This document shows, in pieces, positions 16,721 to 26,044 of a stretch of DNA of 64,000 nt (the first letter of the stretch is position 1; every line of letters starts with the position of its first letter). The translations under genes and the position numbers were made by a program. Under the pieces are notes generated by a model. That model did not search any database. It was not told the origin of the DNA and was given only the letters and a program-made list of their open reading frames with translations. Origin of the DNA: Leisingera coralii (lineage in GTDB: Bacteria; Pseudomonadota; Alphaproteobacteria; Rhodobacterales; Rhodobacteraceae); the NCBI RefSeq assembly GCF_049056525.1, contig NZ_JBHUPT010000002.1, positions 248,001 through 312,000 on the forward strand, in the 5' to 3' direction.

Positions 16721-17623
16721 ATGATACCGCAACCCACTGAAAACCTGGATACGCCCCGCGGGCTGGCCTTTGCCGTCACCGCCTATCTGCTGTGGGGGTT
16801 CCTGCCGCTGTACATGAAGGCGCTGTCGCATATTCCCGCGGCTGAAGTTGTCGCCCACCGGGTGATCTGGTCGGTACCCGTCGCTGGCGCGCTGCTGATC
16901 ATTTTGCGCCGGACCAAGGATCTGCGGGCCGCACTCAAGAACCCCCGGATGCTGGGCATGGCCTGCATCACCGCGGCGCTGATTTCGGTGAACTGGGGCA
17001 TCTATGTCTGGTCGATTGCGGCCGGGCGGGCGCTGGACGCGGCGCTTGGCTATTACATCAACCCGCTGTTCAGCATTGCGCTTGGCGCCCTCCTGCTGCG
17101 CGAGCCGCTGGGCAAGGCGCAGTTGGCGGCTGTTGCGCTCGCTGCCGCTGCGGTGGTGGTGCTGACGCTGGAAGCGGGCAGGGTGCCCTGGGTCGCTGTG
17201 GGCCTGACGCTGACCTGGGGGTTCTATGCCTTCTTCAAGAAGTCGCTGCCGATTGGCCCTAACCAGGGGTTCCTGCTGGAGGTCCTGATCCTGCTGGTGC
17301 CTGCCCTTGGCTATTTCGCCTATCTGACCGCGACCGGAAGCAGCGGCTTTGGCGGCTCGCTCAGCGATACCTCGCTGCTGCTCGGCTGCGGCGTTGTCAC
17401 CGCGGTGCCGCTGATCGTTTACGCCAACGGCGCCAAGCTGGTGCGGCTGTCGACCATGGGAATTCTGCAGTACATCGCGCCGACGATGATCATGCTGGCG
17501 GCGGTGCTGCTGTTCGGGGAGGAATTCGGCCGTGCCCGGATGATCGCCTTCCCGATGATCTGGGCGGCCCTGGTGATATACACGGTGCCGATGGTGCGGC
17601 AGATGCGCAAACGCCCCGGCTGA
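16721..17623 (+). CDS. rarD: EamA/DMT-superfamily transporter, RarD type
   Basis: A 300-residue inner-membrane protein with about ten helices and two EamA repeats. The N-terminal AYLLWGFLPLYMKAL and the later LGYYINPLFSIALGALLL are typical of RarD (chloramphenicol-sensitive protein) rather than general RhaT-like members. Family members export small metabolites; the substrate is not known. CAGGAG precedes the ATG. It stands alone between the dnaA terminator and a convergent gene pair. Confidence 0.9.
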   Translation: MIPQPTENLDTPRGLAFAVTAYLLWGFLPLYMKALSHIPAAEVVAHRVIWSVPVAGALLIILRRTKDLRAALKNPRMLGMACITAALISVNWGIYVWSIAAGRALDAALGYYINPLFSIALGALLLREPLGKAQLAAVALAAAAVVVLTLEAGRVPWVAVGLTLTWGFYAFFKKSLPIGPNQGFLLEVLILLVPALGYFAYLTATGSSGFGGSLSDTSLLLGCGVVTAVPLIVYANGAKLVRLSTMGILQYIAPTMIMLAAVLLFGEEFGRARMIAFPMIWAALVIYTVPMVRQMRKRPG

Positions 17624-17629
17624 GGAGCG

Positions 17630-18379
17630 TCAGTCGCTTGACTGGGTGTCTTCGACCACGCCGACCACGGGACCCATCATGAAGCCCGCGTCGCTGCGGC
17701 CCAGCTGCGGTGCGTGCAGACGCGAGATATTGCCGTCGAAATAGAGCGCATTGGGCAGCTTCAGGTAGTCGCGGAACAGGCTGCCGAACTGGTGAAAGGT
17801 CACCGCGTTGCGGGAGATGGCAAAAACCACCCGTGTGCCATCCGCCGAGGTGCCCACCCCGTTGCGCACGTAATAGCTGTCGGAATCGGGCAGGAAGCGC
17901 GGGTGCAGTTCGCCTTCGATTACCAGCATCGGACCCGACTGAGTGGCGTAGGTGCAGCTGGGCGCCGCAGCCTCAAAGGCCAGCGTTTCAATCACGTCCG
18001 CCCGGCCTTTGCGGATGCAGAAGACGCCATTGGGCAGCAGGCCGAAATTGCCGGGCCCCGCATTGGTCACCAGCCGCATCTCCTGCGCGCCGTCCTCGAC
18101 ATAAAGGCCAACGGGCGAGCGGTCGGTGTGGTACATGCCGGCATTGGTGGCAAAGGCCAGCGTCTTGCCGGCCTCCGCCAGCGCCGCCTCCAGGGTCGAG
18201 AAATGCCCGTAGACCTGGCCGTCGCCATCCTTCAGAAACAGCCGCAGCTGTTCGCGGGCGGCGTCCACCTCGCAGACCGAATAACGGCTGCCCTCATAGG
18301 CCACATCGCTGCACTCGACCGCACCCGCCGCAGGGGCGGTCCATAGTGCAGCCAGCAGCAAGGCGGCCCTGCGGATCAC
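17630..18379 (-). CDS. Secreted phosphodiester glycosidase family protein (DUF2233)
   Basis: A 249-residue exported protein: residues 1-20 are a classic signal peptide (MIRRAALLLAALWTAPAAGA). The rest matches the phosphodiester glycosidase/NAGPA-like (DUF2233) family, with FATNAGMYHTDRSPVGLYVE, the GNFGLLPNGVFCI strand and ALYFDGNISRLHAPQLGR. The family removes sugar from phosphodiester links in some members; the bacterial substrate is unclear. It uses a GTG start whose GTGA overlaps the rbfA stop, so it is translationally coupled to a ribosome-maturation gene. No functional link to RbfA is evident. Confidence 0.86.
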   Translation of the reverse strand: MIRRAALLLAALWTAPAAGAVECSDVAYEGSRYSVCEVDAAREQLRLFLKDGDGQVYGHFSTLEAALAEAGKTLAFATNAGMYHTDRSPVGLYVEDGAQEMRLVTNAGPGNFGLLPNGVFCIRKGRADVIETLAFEAAAPSCTYATQSGPMLVIEGELHPRFLPDSDSYYVRNGVGTSADGTRVVFAISRNAVTFHQFGSLFRDYLKLPNALYFDGNISRLHAPQLGRSDAGFMMGPVVGVVEDTQSSD

Positions 18380-18771
18380 TCTTCGACGTCGCGGCGCACC
18401 GCGTCCTGGGACAGCATCCGGCGGGTGTCGTCCATCTGATCGAAGGTCTCGTCCAGCCGGAAGCGCAGATCGGGGGTGAATTTCAGCCCCAGCTTCTTGC
18501 CGACCATGCGGCGCAGCTCGCTCTTGTTGCGGGCCAGCAGCTTCAGCACATCCTCCTGCCCCTTGCCGCCCAAGGGCAGTACAAAGGCTGTGGCGATTTT
18601 AAGATCGGGAGAGGTGCGCACCTCGCCCACGGTGATCGACATGCGGTTCAGGTCCGGGTCATGCACGTCGCCGCGCGCCAGCACTTCAGAGAGGGTGCGG
18701 CGGATCAGTTCGCCGACGCGAAGCTGGCGCTGGGACGGGCCGGGGCCATCGTGAAATTTGTTCTTTGCCAT
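18376..18771 (-). CDS. rbfA: Ribosome-binding factor A
   Basis: A 131-residue KH-fold protein that assists late 30S maturation and 16S 5'-end processing, important in the cold. Recognisable are QRQLRVGELIRRTLSEVL near the start, VRTSPDLKIATAFVLPLGG in the middle and LGLKFTPDLRFRLDETFD in the KH core. It is first in a two-gene operon with the DUF2233 gene. In many bacteria rbfA lies beside truB-rpsO-pnp; here these are spread over 24 kb (truB at 39 kb, rpsO at 42.5 kb, pnp at 29 kb). Confidence 0.96.
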   Translation of the reverse strand: MAKNKFHDGPGPSQRQLRVGELIRRTLSEVLARGDVHDPDLNRMSITVGEVRTSPDLKIATAFVLPLGGKGQEDVLKLLARNKSELRRMVGKKLGLKFTPDLRFRLDETFDQMDDTRRMLSQDAVRRDVEE

Positions 18772-18857
18772 GATTCCGATCTATGCCGGATCGCGGGCTT
18801 TGCCAAGCGCTGCCCGGCACTGTAGGACAAATCCAGCTTGAACAAGGGAATTGGCCA

Positions 18858-19667
18858 ATGACTCACAAACCAGGGATCGTGATTACCGGCGCATCGGGCC
18901 GCATGGGGCAGATGCTGATCAAGACGGTGCTGGAAAGCGATAAGGCTACGCTGGTTGGCGCGGTGGAGCGTGAGGGGCACGAGTGGGTTGGCCGCGACGT
19001 GGGTGAGATGATGGGTGGCCAGCCGGTTGGCGTCACTGTGACCGCCGACGCGCTGGAGGCGTTTTCCAAGGCGCAGGCGGTGATCGACTTCACCGCGCCG
19101 GAGGCAACGCTGGCTTTTTCCAAGCTGGCGGCCCAGGCCCGCGCGGTGCATGTGATCGGCACCACCGGGATGACGGATGAGCAGATCGCCCAGCTGGAAC
19201 CGGCCTCCCGCCACGCAGTGATCATCCGTGCGGGCAACATGAGCCTGGGTGTGAACCTGCTGGTGCAGCTGACCAAGAAAGTTGCCGCCGCGCTGGACGA
19301 GGATTTCGATATCGAGGTGATCGAGGCGCATCACCACCACAAGGTGGACGCGCCCTCCGGCACCGCGCTGATGCTGGGCGAGGCCGCCGCAGAGGGCCGC
19401 GGCGTAAAACTGGCGGATGTGCGTGATTCTGGCCGTGATGGCATCACCGGCGCCCGCAAGCGGGGCGACATTGGCTTCACCGCCATCCGCGGCGGTGACA
19501 TCGTGGGCGAGCATGACGTGCTGTTTGCCGCCGCGGGGGAGCGGATCGTGCTGCGCCACCTGGCCACCGACCGCGCCATCTTTGCCCGCGGCGCGCTGAA
19601 AGCCGCGCTTTGGGGCCAGGACAAGGGCCCGGGCCAATACGACATGGTGGATGTGCTGGGGCTTTGA
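18858..19667 (+). CDS. dapB: 4-hydroxy-tetrahydrodipicolinate reductase
   Basis: A 269-residue NAD(P)H-dependent reductase of the diaminopimelate/lysine pathway. It has the nucleotide motif ITGASGRMGQMLI at the N-terminus and the catalytic signature EAHHHHKVDAPSGTAL near residue 155. The ATG at 18858 follows AAGGGAA. It is divergent from rbfA with under 90 bases between and convergent with the SdhAF4-like gene, with repeat copy B between them. Confidence 0.97.
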   Translation: MTHKPGIVITGASGRMGQMLIKTVLESDKATLVGAVEREGHEWVGRDVGEMMGGQPVGVTVTADALEAFSKAQAVIDFTAPEATLAFSKLAAQARAVHVIGTTGMTDEQIAQLEPASRHAVIIRAGNMSLGVNLLVQLTKKVAAALDEDFDIEVIEAHHHHKVDAPSGTALMLGEAAAEGRGVKLADVRDSGRDGITGARKRGDIGFTAIRGGDIVGEHDVLFAAAGERIVLRHLATDRAIFARGALKAALWGQDKGPGQYDMVDVLGL

Positions 19668-19707
19668 AATTCAGAAAGCGGCCCTCATGGGCCGCTGCCT
19701 CCGGCGG

Positions 19708-19804
19708 GAGTATTTCAGCAAAAGAGAAGCTCGGTCTCTTCTTCTTTGTCTAAAATACTCTGGGGGTGAGCAGGCAGCGCCTGCGAGGGGGCGACACCCC
19801 CTGA
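19708..19804. repeat. Dispersed Rhodobacterales-type repeat, copy B with long inverted repeat
   Basis: GAGTATTT (19708-19715) pairs with AAATACTC (19753-19760), with AAAGAGAAG and CTTCTTT able to extend the stem. The shared core AATACTCTGGGGGTGAGC and a GAGGGGGC/CACCCCC hairpin follow. It sits between convergent dapB and the SdhAF4-like gene and may act as a bidirectional terminator. Confidence 0.75.
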
Positions 19805-19811
19805 CCAGCGC

Positions 19812-20003
19812 TCAGAAGTCGATTGCTATGCCCTTTTTCTCCCAATCGCCATAGCGTGCCGGGTCGGGGCCGTCGCGGCCGCCCAGCTCCTTGGGACGGG
19901 CCTCCTGCGATTCTGCGGCCTTGCGGCGCTCTTCGGCTTCGGCCAGCGCGCGCAGGGCGGCGGGGGGCAGGTCTTTCTTATCGGGTGCAGTCTCTTCGCT
20001 CAT
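19812..20003 (-). CDS. Succinate dehydrogenase assembly factor 4 homologue (DUF1674)
   Basis: A 63-residue protein with the DUF1674/SdhAF4 C-terminal signature GGRDGPDPARYGDWEKKGIAIDF in part (key residues Gly-Pro-Glu/Asp-Pro-Thr/Ala-Arg-Tyr-Gly-Asp-Trp). The family binds flavinylated SdhA during complex II assembly. The N-terminal half is a charged helix. I use the ATG at 20003, preceded by AAAGGAA, rather than a longer upstream frame that runs into rsmB. It is divergent from rsmB by 77 bases. Confidence 0.85.
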   Translation of the reverse strand: MSEETAPDKKDLPPAALRALAEAEERRKAAESQEARPKELGGRDGPDPARYGDWEKKGIAIDF

Positions 20004-20080
20004 CGCGGGTTCCTTTATGCTCCGCCCATGATATACGCCCCTGTCCCGCGCAAACAAGCCGCGCCCTGAGGAGTTGCCAG

Positions 20081-21343
20081 ATGTCCGATGCCAATCACGC
20101 CCGCCGCACCGCGGTTTACCTGCTGGATCAGGTGCTGGGAGAGGGGCGGCTGCTGGCGGAATGCTATGCTGCCGGGGCGCTGGAGAAACTGGCACCGGAA
20201 GACCGCGCCCGGGCGCAGCGGCTGGCAGCGGAAACCCTGCGCGGGCTGGAGCGCGCGGACCGGATCCTGAAGAAGCACCTCAAGAAGACACCGCCGCTGA
20301 CGGTGATGAACGTGCTGCGGCTGGGGACGGTGGAGCTGTGCTCGGGCGGTGCGGCGCATGGGGTGGTGAATGCGATGGTGGACATCGTCTCCAAGCACCG
20401 CCGCCACGGGCAGCTCAAGGGGCTGGTCAATGCGGTGCTGCGCAAGGTGGCCGGCGAAGGCCCGGCGGAATGGGCCAAGCTGCGCACGCCGCGGCTGCCG
20501 AACTGGCTGCGCAAACCGCTGGTGCAGGCCTGGGGCGCTGAAGTGATGCTGGGCATGGAGGCAGCGCATTTTGCCGGTGCGCCGCTGGATATCACCGGCA
20601 AACCCGGCGTGGACTTGCAGGCGCTCGGTGGAGAGCTTCTGCCCACTGGTTCAGTGCGGATCGCCAATGCCGGGCAGGTGTCGGCGCTGCCGGGCTACCA
20701 GGTTGGGGATTGGTGGGTGCAGGATGCTGCAGCTGCGCTGCCGGCCCGGATTCTGAACGTCCAGCCCGGCGAGCAGGTGTTGGAGCTCTGCGCGGCCCCG
20801 GGCGGCAAGACCATGCAGATGGCTGCTGCCGGTGCCAAAGTGACGGCTGTAGATATCTCGGAAAGCCGCGTGGCGCGGCTGAGGGAGAACCTGGAGCGCA
20901 CCGGGCTTGAGGCCGTCTTGGTGGTGGGTGATGCGCTGGAGCAGACCGGCCAGTATGACGCGGTGCTGCTGGACGCGCCCTGCTCGGCCACCGGCACCAT
21001 CCGCCGCCATTCCGACCTGCCGCATGCCAAGGACGGCAGCGAATTCGGCGCCCTGATTGAGCTGCAGGCGCAGATGCTGGCGCATGCGTGGTCGCTGGTC
21101 AAACCCGGCGGGCGGCTGATGTACTGCACTTGCTCGCTGCTGCCGGATGAGGGCGAATGCCAGGCCGAGGAGGCGCTGGATATGTTCCCGGACATGGCGG
21201 CCGACCGCGATGCGCTGGCGCTGCCTGGCGTTGATCCGCAGTGGATCACCGAGGAAGGCGGTTTGCGCCTGCGACCCGATTACTGGGCGGAGCGCGGCGG
21301 CATGGACGGCTTCTACATGATCCTTCTGCGCAAATCCGCGTGA
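20081..21343 (+). CDS. rsmB: 16S rRNA (cytosine-C5)-methyltransferase, RsmB family
   Basis: A 420-residue RNA methyltransferase. The N-terminal NusB-like domain (RRTAVYLLDQVLGEGRLLAE, then VLRLGTVELCSGGAAHGVVN) is followed by a SAM domain with LELCAAPGGKTMQMA. The two catalytic cysteines lie in LDAPCSATGTIRRH and YCTCSLLPDEGE. RsmB methylates C967 of 16S rRNA. The ATG at 20081 follows GAGGAG. It heads a run of co-directional genes: rsmB, heparinase, purH, lspA and a lipoprotein gene. Confidence 0.94.
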   Translation: MSDANHARRTAVYLLDQVLGEGRLLAECYAAGALEKLAPEDRARAQRLAAETLRGLERADRILKKHLKKTPPLTVMNVLRLGTVELCSGGAAHGVVNAMVDIVSKHRRHGQLKGLVNAVLRKVAGEGPAEWAKLRTPRLPNWLRKPLVQAWGAEVMLGMEAAHFAGAPLDITGKPGVDLQALGGELLPTGSVRIANAGQVSALPGYQVGDWWVQDAAAALPARILNVQPGEQVLELCAAPGGKTMQMAAAGAKVTAVDISESRVARLRENLERTGLEAVLVVGDALEQTGQYDAVLLDAPCSATGTIRRHSDLPHAKDGSEFGALIELQAQMLAHAWSLVKPGGRLMYCTCSLLPDEGECQAEEALDMFPDMAADRDALALPGVDPQWITEEGGLRLRPDYWAERGGMDGFYMILLRKSA

Positions 21344-21446
21344 CCCCGGGATGTCCCCGGCATTCGCCGGTGACTCATTGCACACCCCGCGCTATGCTCG
21401 CGCCAAAACGCCCCGGAAAACTCCTCTGGCGTGAGGCAAAAAGAGC

Positions 21447-23189
21447 ATGTCCACTTATGACAGAATGGCAGGCCGCAGCACCCGCCTGCTGAACCGGTAT
21501 TACGCCTGGCGGGCCCGCAGCCAGCCTGCGGCGACCGGCTTTGTCTCGCAGCCCGAACCGCGCACCATCGGCAGCTTTGCCCGCGGGCGGCAGCTGGTGG
21601 CGGGCAATCTGCTGTTTGCCGGCTACCTGGTCGAATCGCCCGATACCGGCCTGTGGGAGGTTGTTGCGCCGGACGCGGCATTTGATGCCGAGCGGCACGG
21701 CTTTGCCTGGCTCGACGACCTGGCCGCGGTGGGGGATTTCAAGGCCCGGCTGAAGGCGCAGAAATGGGTCTGGGGGTGGATTGAACGGCACGGGCGCGGC
21801 GGCGGGCTGGCCTGGCTGCCGGATCTCACCGGGCGGCGGGTGATCCGCTGGATCAACCATGCGCTGTTCCTGCTGAGCGGCAAGGACAAGGACGAGACCG
21901 AGGCCTTCTATGGCTCCCTGGCGCGGCAGACCTGGTATCTGTCGCAGCGCTGGCAGGGGGCCGCCCCCGGCCTGCCGCGGTTCGAAGCCCTGTGCGGCCT
22001 GATCTATGCGGGCCTTTCCCTGCAGGGGCGGGAGGAGCTGGCGGACCCGGCGGTCAAAGCCTTGGCCGCGGAATGCGAGGCCCAGATCGACGATCAGGGC
22101 GGCTTGCCGACCCGCAATCCGGAAGAGCTGCTGGAAGTTTTCACATTGCTGACCTGGGCTGCGGCGGCGCTGCATGAAGCGGGCCGCATGGTGCCGCCTG
22201 CTCATGTTGCCGCCATCGAGCGGATTGCGCCGACTCTGCGCACCCTGCGCCACAGCGATGGCGGGCTGGCGCGGTTCCACGGCGGCGGCCGCGGGCTGGA
22301 AGGGCGGCTGGATCATGCGCTGGCTGCCAGCCATGTGGCTGAACGCCATGCCGACGGGCTGGCGATGGGCTTTGCCCGGCTGTCGGCGCGGCGCACCTCG
22401 GTGATTGTCGATGCTTCTGCCCCGCCCAAGGGCAAAGCGTCTTACAATGGTCACGCATCTACTCTGGCGTTTGAGCTGACCTCGGGGCGGCGGCCGCTGA
22501 TCGTGAATTGCGGATCGGGCGAATCCTTTGGTGTGGAATGGCGCCGGGCCGGGCGCGCCACGCCGTCGCATACCACGCTGTGCATCGAGGGCCATTCCAG
22601 CGCCCGGCTGGCGCCGCCGCACAAGACCACGGGCCATGAGGAACTGATCGAAGCCCCGGACGACGTGCCGCTGGAGGTCGCTGACCTGGCGGACGGCTTC
22701 CGGTTCCAGGGCGGCCATAACGGCTATGCCGCGCATTTCGGGTTGACCCATGCCCGCACGCTGGACTTGTCCTTTGACGGGCGCAGCCTCAGCGGCGAGG
22801 ACATGCTGGTGGCCTTGGATGAGACCGCCAAGCGCCAGTTCGCCAAGGTGCGGGATGCCAGTCCGGATGGCGGCATCGGCTTTGATATCCGCCTGCACCT
22901 GCACCCTGAGGTGGATGCAGCCCTTGACTTGGGCGGCGCGGCAGTATCCATGGCGCTCAAGAGCGGGGAAATCTGGGTGTTCCGCCATGACGGTGTCTGC
23001 CAGCTGCGACTGGAGCCAAGCGTTTTCCTGGAAAAGACCCGCTTGAAGCCGCGTGCGGCAAAGCAGATCGTTTTATCCGGGCGGGCGATGGGATATGCCA
23101 CCCGCGTCCGGTGGACGCTCAGCAAGGCGCAGGAGACTGCCATTGCCGTGCGAGACCTGAACCGGGACGAACCCGAGACGTTTGACTGA
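21447..23189 (+). CDS. Heparinase II/III family protein
   Basis: A 580-residue protein whose C-terminal half matches the heparinase II/III-like beta domain (HNGHAST-type segment YNGHASTLAFELTSGRRPL, then NCGSGESFG). The N-terminal half is alpha-helical (alpha-toroid like). Biochemically characterised relatives are polysaccharide lyases, but this version between rsmB and purH is widespread in alphaproteobacteria and its substrate is not established. There is no clear signal peptide at the annotated start, which is unusual for a polysaccharide lyase. Start at 21447; the ATG at residue 7 is an alternative. Confidence 0.85.
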   Translation: MSTYDRMAGRSTRLLNRYYAWRARSQPAATGFVSQPEPRTIGSFARGRQLVAGNLLFAGYLVESPDTGLWEVVAPDAAFDAERHGFAWLDDLAAVGDFKARLKAQKWVWGWIERHGRGGGLAWLPDLTGRRVIRWINHALFLLSGKDKDETEAFYGSLARQTWYLSQRWQGAAPGLPRFEALCGLIYAGLSLQGREELADPAVKALAAECEAQIDDQGGLPTRNPEELLEVFTLLTWAAAALHEAGRMVPPAHVAAIERIAPTLRTLRHSDGGLARFHGGGRGLEGRLDHALAASHVAERHADGLAMGFARLSARRTSVIVDASAPPKGKASYNGHASTLAFELTSGRRPLIVNCGSGESFGVEWRRAGRATPSHTTLCIEGHSSARLAPPHKTTGHEELIEAPDDVPLEVADLADGFRFQGGHNGYAAHFGLTHARTLDLSFDGRSLSGEDMLVALDETAKRQFAKVRDASPDGGIGFDIRLHLHPEVDAALDLGGAAVSMALKSGEIWVFRHDGVCQLRLEPSVFLEKTRLKPRAAKQIVLSGRAMGYATRVRWTLSKAQETAIAVRDLNRDEPETFD

Positions 23190-23213
23190 GCCTTTGAAAA
23201 GGACCGCCCTGCC

Positions 23214-24803
23214 ATGACCGACCTTCACCCCGTACGCCGTGCGCTGCTTTCCGTATCCGACAAGACCGGCCTGATTGAGCTGGGCAAGGCGCTGGAGGCG
23301 CGCGGTGTCGAATTGCTGTCCACCGGCGGCTCTGCCAAGGCGCTGCGCGATGCCGGGCTGACTGTGAAAGACGTCTCCGAAGTGACAGGTTTTCCGGAAA
23401 TGATGGACGGCCGCGTCAAGACCTTGCACCCGATGGTGCATGGCGGCCTGCTGGCGCTGCGCGACAATGATACCCATGTTGCTGCAATGAACGAGCATGG
23501 CATTGGCGCCATCGACCTGCTGGTGGTGAACCTCTACCCGTTTGAGGCCACCGTGGCCAAAGGCGCGGATTACGATACCTGCATCGAGAACATCGACATC
23601 GGCGGCCCGGCGATGATCCGTGCGGCGGCCAAGAACCACGCCTTCGTCAACGTGGTTGTGGATGTCGAGGACTACGAAAAGCTGCTGGGCGACATGGATC
23701 AGCACGACGGCGCAACCTGCCCGCGCTTCCGCCGCAAGCTGGCGCAAAAGGCCTATGCCCGCACCGCGGCTTATGACGCGGCGGTCTCCAACTGGCTGGC
23801 CGGTGAGCTGGAACTGGAAGCCCCCAAGCGCCGCGCCTTTGCCGGCGAATTGAAGCAGACCCTGCGTTATGGCGAGAACAGCCACCAGAAGGCGGCCTTC
23901 TACACCGATGGCTCGAACCGTCCTGGTGTTGCCACTGCTGTGCAGCTGCAGGGCAAGGAACTGAGCTACAACAACATCAACGACACCGACGCGGCCTATG
24001 AGCTGGTGGCGGAATTCGACCCGGCCGACAGCCCCGCGGTGGCGATCATCAAGCACGCCAACCCCTGCGGCGTGGCCAAGGGGGCAACCCTGGCCGAGGC
24101 CTACCAGAAGGCGTTCGACTGCGACCGCACCTCTGCCTTTGGTGGCATCGTGGCGTTGAACCAGCCGCTGGACGCGGAAACCGCAACCAAGATCACCGAG
24201 ATCTTCACCGAGGTGGTGATCGCGCCGGGTGCGTCGGAGGAGGCCAAGGAGATCTTTGCCGCCAAGAAGAACCTGCGCCTGCTGCTGACTGACGGCCTGC
24301 CGGATCCGCGCAAGCCCATCGTGGCTTACAAGCAGGTGGCCGGCGGTATGCTGGTGCAGGACAAGGACGTGGGCTACGTCGGCATGGAGAACCTGAAGGT
24401 GGTGACCGAAAAGGCGCCGTCCGACGCTCAGATGCAGGACCTGCTGTTCGCCTGGAAAGTCGCCAAGCACGTGAAATCCAACGCCATCGTCTATGTGAAG
24501 GACAACGCCACAGTCGGTGTCGGCGCCGGTCAGATGAGCCGTCTGGACAGTGCCAATGTCGCTGCCGCCAAGGCGGGCCGCATGGCGGCCGAACTGGGCC
24601 TGGCGGAAAGTCTGGCCAAGGGCTGCGCCGTGGCTTCGGATGCGTTCTTCCCCTTCCCGGACGGTCTGCTGGAGGCGGCGGCTGCGGGCGGTGCCTGCGT
24701 GATCCAGCCGGGCGGCTCGATGCGCGATGACGAGGTGATCAAGGCGGCCAATGACAAGGGGCTGGCCATGGTCTTTACCGGCATGCGCCACTTCCGCCAC
24801 TAA
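23214..24803 (+). CDS. purH: Bifunctional AICAR formyltransferase / IMP cyclohydrolase
   Basis: A 529-residue enzyme catalysing the last two steps of IMP synthesis. The N-terminal MGS-like cyclohydrolase domain shows LLSTGGSAKALRDAG and MDGRVKTLHPMVHGGLLA. The formyltransferase domain contains LRYGENSHQKAAFY, KHANPCGVAKG with the catalytic Lys-His, and SDAFFPFPDGL near the end. Length is normal. It lies 24 bases after the heparinase gene and 15 before lspA, consistent with one transcript. Confidence 0.98.
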   Translation: MTDLHPVRRALLSVSDKTGLIELGKALEARGVELLSTGGSAKALRDAGLTVKDVSEVTGFPEMMDGRVKTLHPMVHGGLLALRDNDTHVAAMNEHGIGAIDLLVVNLYPFEATVAKGADYDTCIENIDIGGPAMIRAAAKNHAFVNVVVDVEDYEKLLGDMDQHDGATCPRFRRKLAQKAYARTAAYDAAVSNWLAGELELEAPKRRAFAGELKQTLRYGENSHQKAAFYTDGSNRPGVATAVQLQGKELSYNNINDTDAAYELVAEFDPADSPAVAIIKHANPCGVAKGATLAEAYQKAFDCDRTSAFGGIVALNQPLDAETATKITEIFTEVVIAPGASEEAKEIFAAKKNLRLLLTDGLPDPRKPIVAYKQVAGGMLVQDKDVGYVGMENLKVVTEKAPSDAQMQDLLFAWKVAKHVKSNAIVYVKDNATVGVGAGQMSRLDSANVAAAKAGRMAAELGLAESLAKGCAVASDAFFPFPDGLLEAAAAGGACVIQPGGSMRDDEVIKAANDKGLAMVFTGMRHFRH

Positions 24804-24818
24804 GCAAGGCAGCAAGAC

Positions 24819-25301
24819 ATGGCAGCACGTTGGATGATCTGGGGCGCAGCCCTCTCGTTCCTGGCGGATCAGGCCAGCAAATACCTGGTGATCCACTGGA
24901 TGGGGCTGGACCAGCGCCACCGGATCGACGTGCTGCCGCCATTCCTGAACTTTCGCTACGGCGAGAACACAGGCATCAATTTCGGCCTGTTCGGCGGCGG
25001 CGATGAAGCCGCGCGCTGGATTTTGATCGGGCTGTCGGCGGCGATCTGTGTCGCGCTGGCGGTGTGGATCAGCCGCGGCCAGGACAAGTCCTGGGGCATG
25101 CAGCTGTCCGCCGGGATGGTGATCGGCGGTGCGCTGGGCAATGTCGCGGACCGCCTGCTGTACGGATATGTGCTGGATTTCCTCAACACGTCCTGCTGCG
25201 GTATCCAGAATCCGTTCGTGTTCAACGTCGCCGACATCTTCATTTTTGCCGGCGCTGCAGGGCTGATCTTCTTTGACGGGCGGCGCAAAAAGCCTGCGTA
25301 G
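24819..25301 (+). CDS. lspA: Lipoprotein signal peptidase (signal peptidase II)
   Basis: A 160-residue inner-membrane aspartic protease that cleaves prolipoprotein signal peptides. It has four hydrophobic helices. The conserved blocks are YGENTGINFGLF, GGALGNVADRLLYGYVLDFL (catalytic Asp) and FNVADIFIFAG (second catalytic Asp). It is followed by a gene for a lipoprotein, a likely substrate, 55 bases downstream. Confidence 0.97.
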   Translation: MAARWMIWGAALSFLADQASKYLVIHWMGLDQRHRIDVLPPFLNFRYGENTGINFGLFGGGDEAARWILIGLSAAICVALAVWISRGQDKSWGMQLSAGMVIGGALGNVADRLLYGYVLDFLNTSCCGIQNPFVFNVADIFIFAGAAGLIFFDGRRKKPA

Positions 25302-25356
25302 ACCTTGGCAGGCAAATGCGGTAAAAGCGCCAGGAAACAGGCAGGAGTTTGGGGCA

Positions 25357-25878
25357 ATGAAGATCCCGTTCGCAGTGATCGTTCTGACTGGCGCGGTGGC
25401 AATGTCCGGCTGTGCGCAGAAGGGGCTGCGCGTCCTTCAGAAACCGGGCACCGGCCCGGATGAATTTCTGGTCCTGCCTACCAAGCCGCTGAGCACACCG
25501 GAAAACTACAGCAGCCTGCCGGTTCCGACCCCGGGCGGCAGCAACCTGACGGATGTCAATCCGCAGGCCGAAGCCGTGGCTGCCCTGGGCGGCAAGCCGG
25601 GCGCGCTGGTGGCGGGCAGCGGTGTGCCGTCTGGCGATGCGGCGCTTGTTACCGCATCCAGCCGCTATGGCGTTGAGCCCGGTGTGCGGGAAACGCTGGC
25701 GGAGGAAGACGCAAATTTCCGTCACCGCAACCGCCATCTGGGCCGGATCAAGATCGTGCCGGTGGACCGTTACGAGCAGCTGTACCGCAAGCAGAGCATC
25801 GACCCCTTTGCGGTCAGCGACCAGTTCCGCAAGGCAGGCGCGGCCACGCCGTCCTCGCCGCCAGAAGACGAGTCCTGA
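25357..25878 (+). CDS. DUF3035-type predicted lipoprotein
   Basis: A 173-residue protein with a lipoprotein signal sequence: MKIPFAVIVLTGAVAMSGC has a lipobox AMSGC with Cys19. The mature part resembles DUF3035 (beta-barrel assembly-associated type in alphaproteobacteria), with PDEFLVLPTKPLSTPENY soon after the cysteine and a polar C-terminus. Function is not established. The start codon at 25357 is chosen by the signal peptide and the GGAG upstream. Co-directional with lspA. Confidence 0.8.
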   Translation: MKIPFAVIVLTGAVAMSGCAQKGLRVLQKPGTGPDEFLVLPTKPLSTPENYSSLPVPTPGGSNLTDVNPQAEAVAALGGKPGALVAGSGVPSGDAALVTASSRYGVEPGVRETLAEEDANFRHRNRHLGRIKIVPVDRYEQLYRKQSIDPFAVSDQFRKAGAATPSSPPEDES

Positions 25879-26044
25879 GCACTCACTTTTCTGCCAGCCA
25901 GTCTTGCAAGACGCCAGCAGCCGCGTAGGTTGACAGCAGCCTTTCTGCTGGCAATGAGCCGCGAATTGTGGCTGCAATGAACAAAAGAGCAGTAACCGCA
26001 TCCTGCCGGGCAAGGGCAGGGGCGCAGAAATTGGAGGATGCCAG

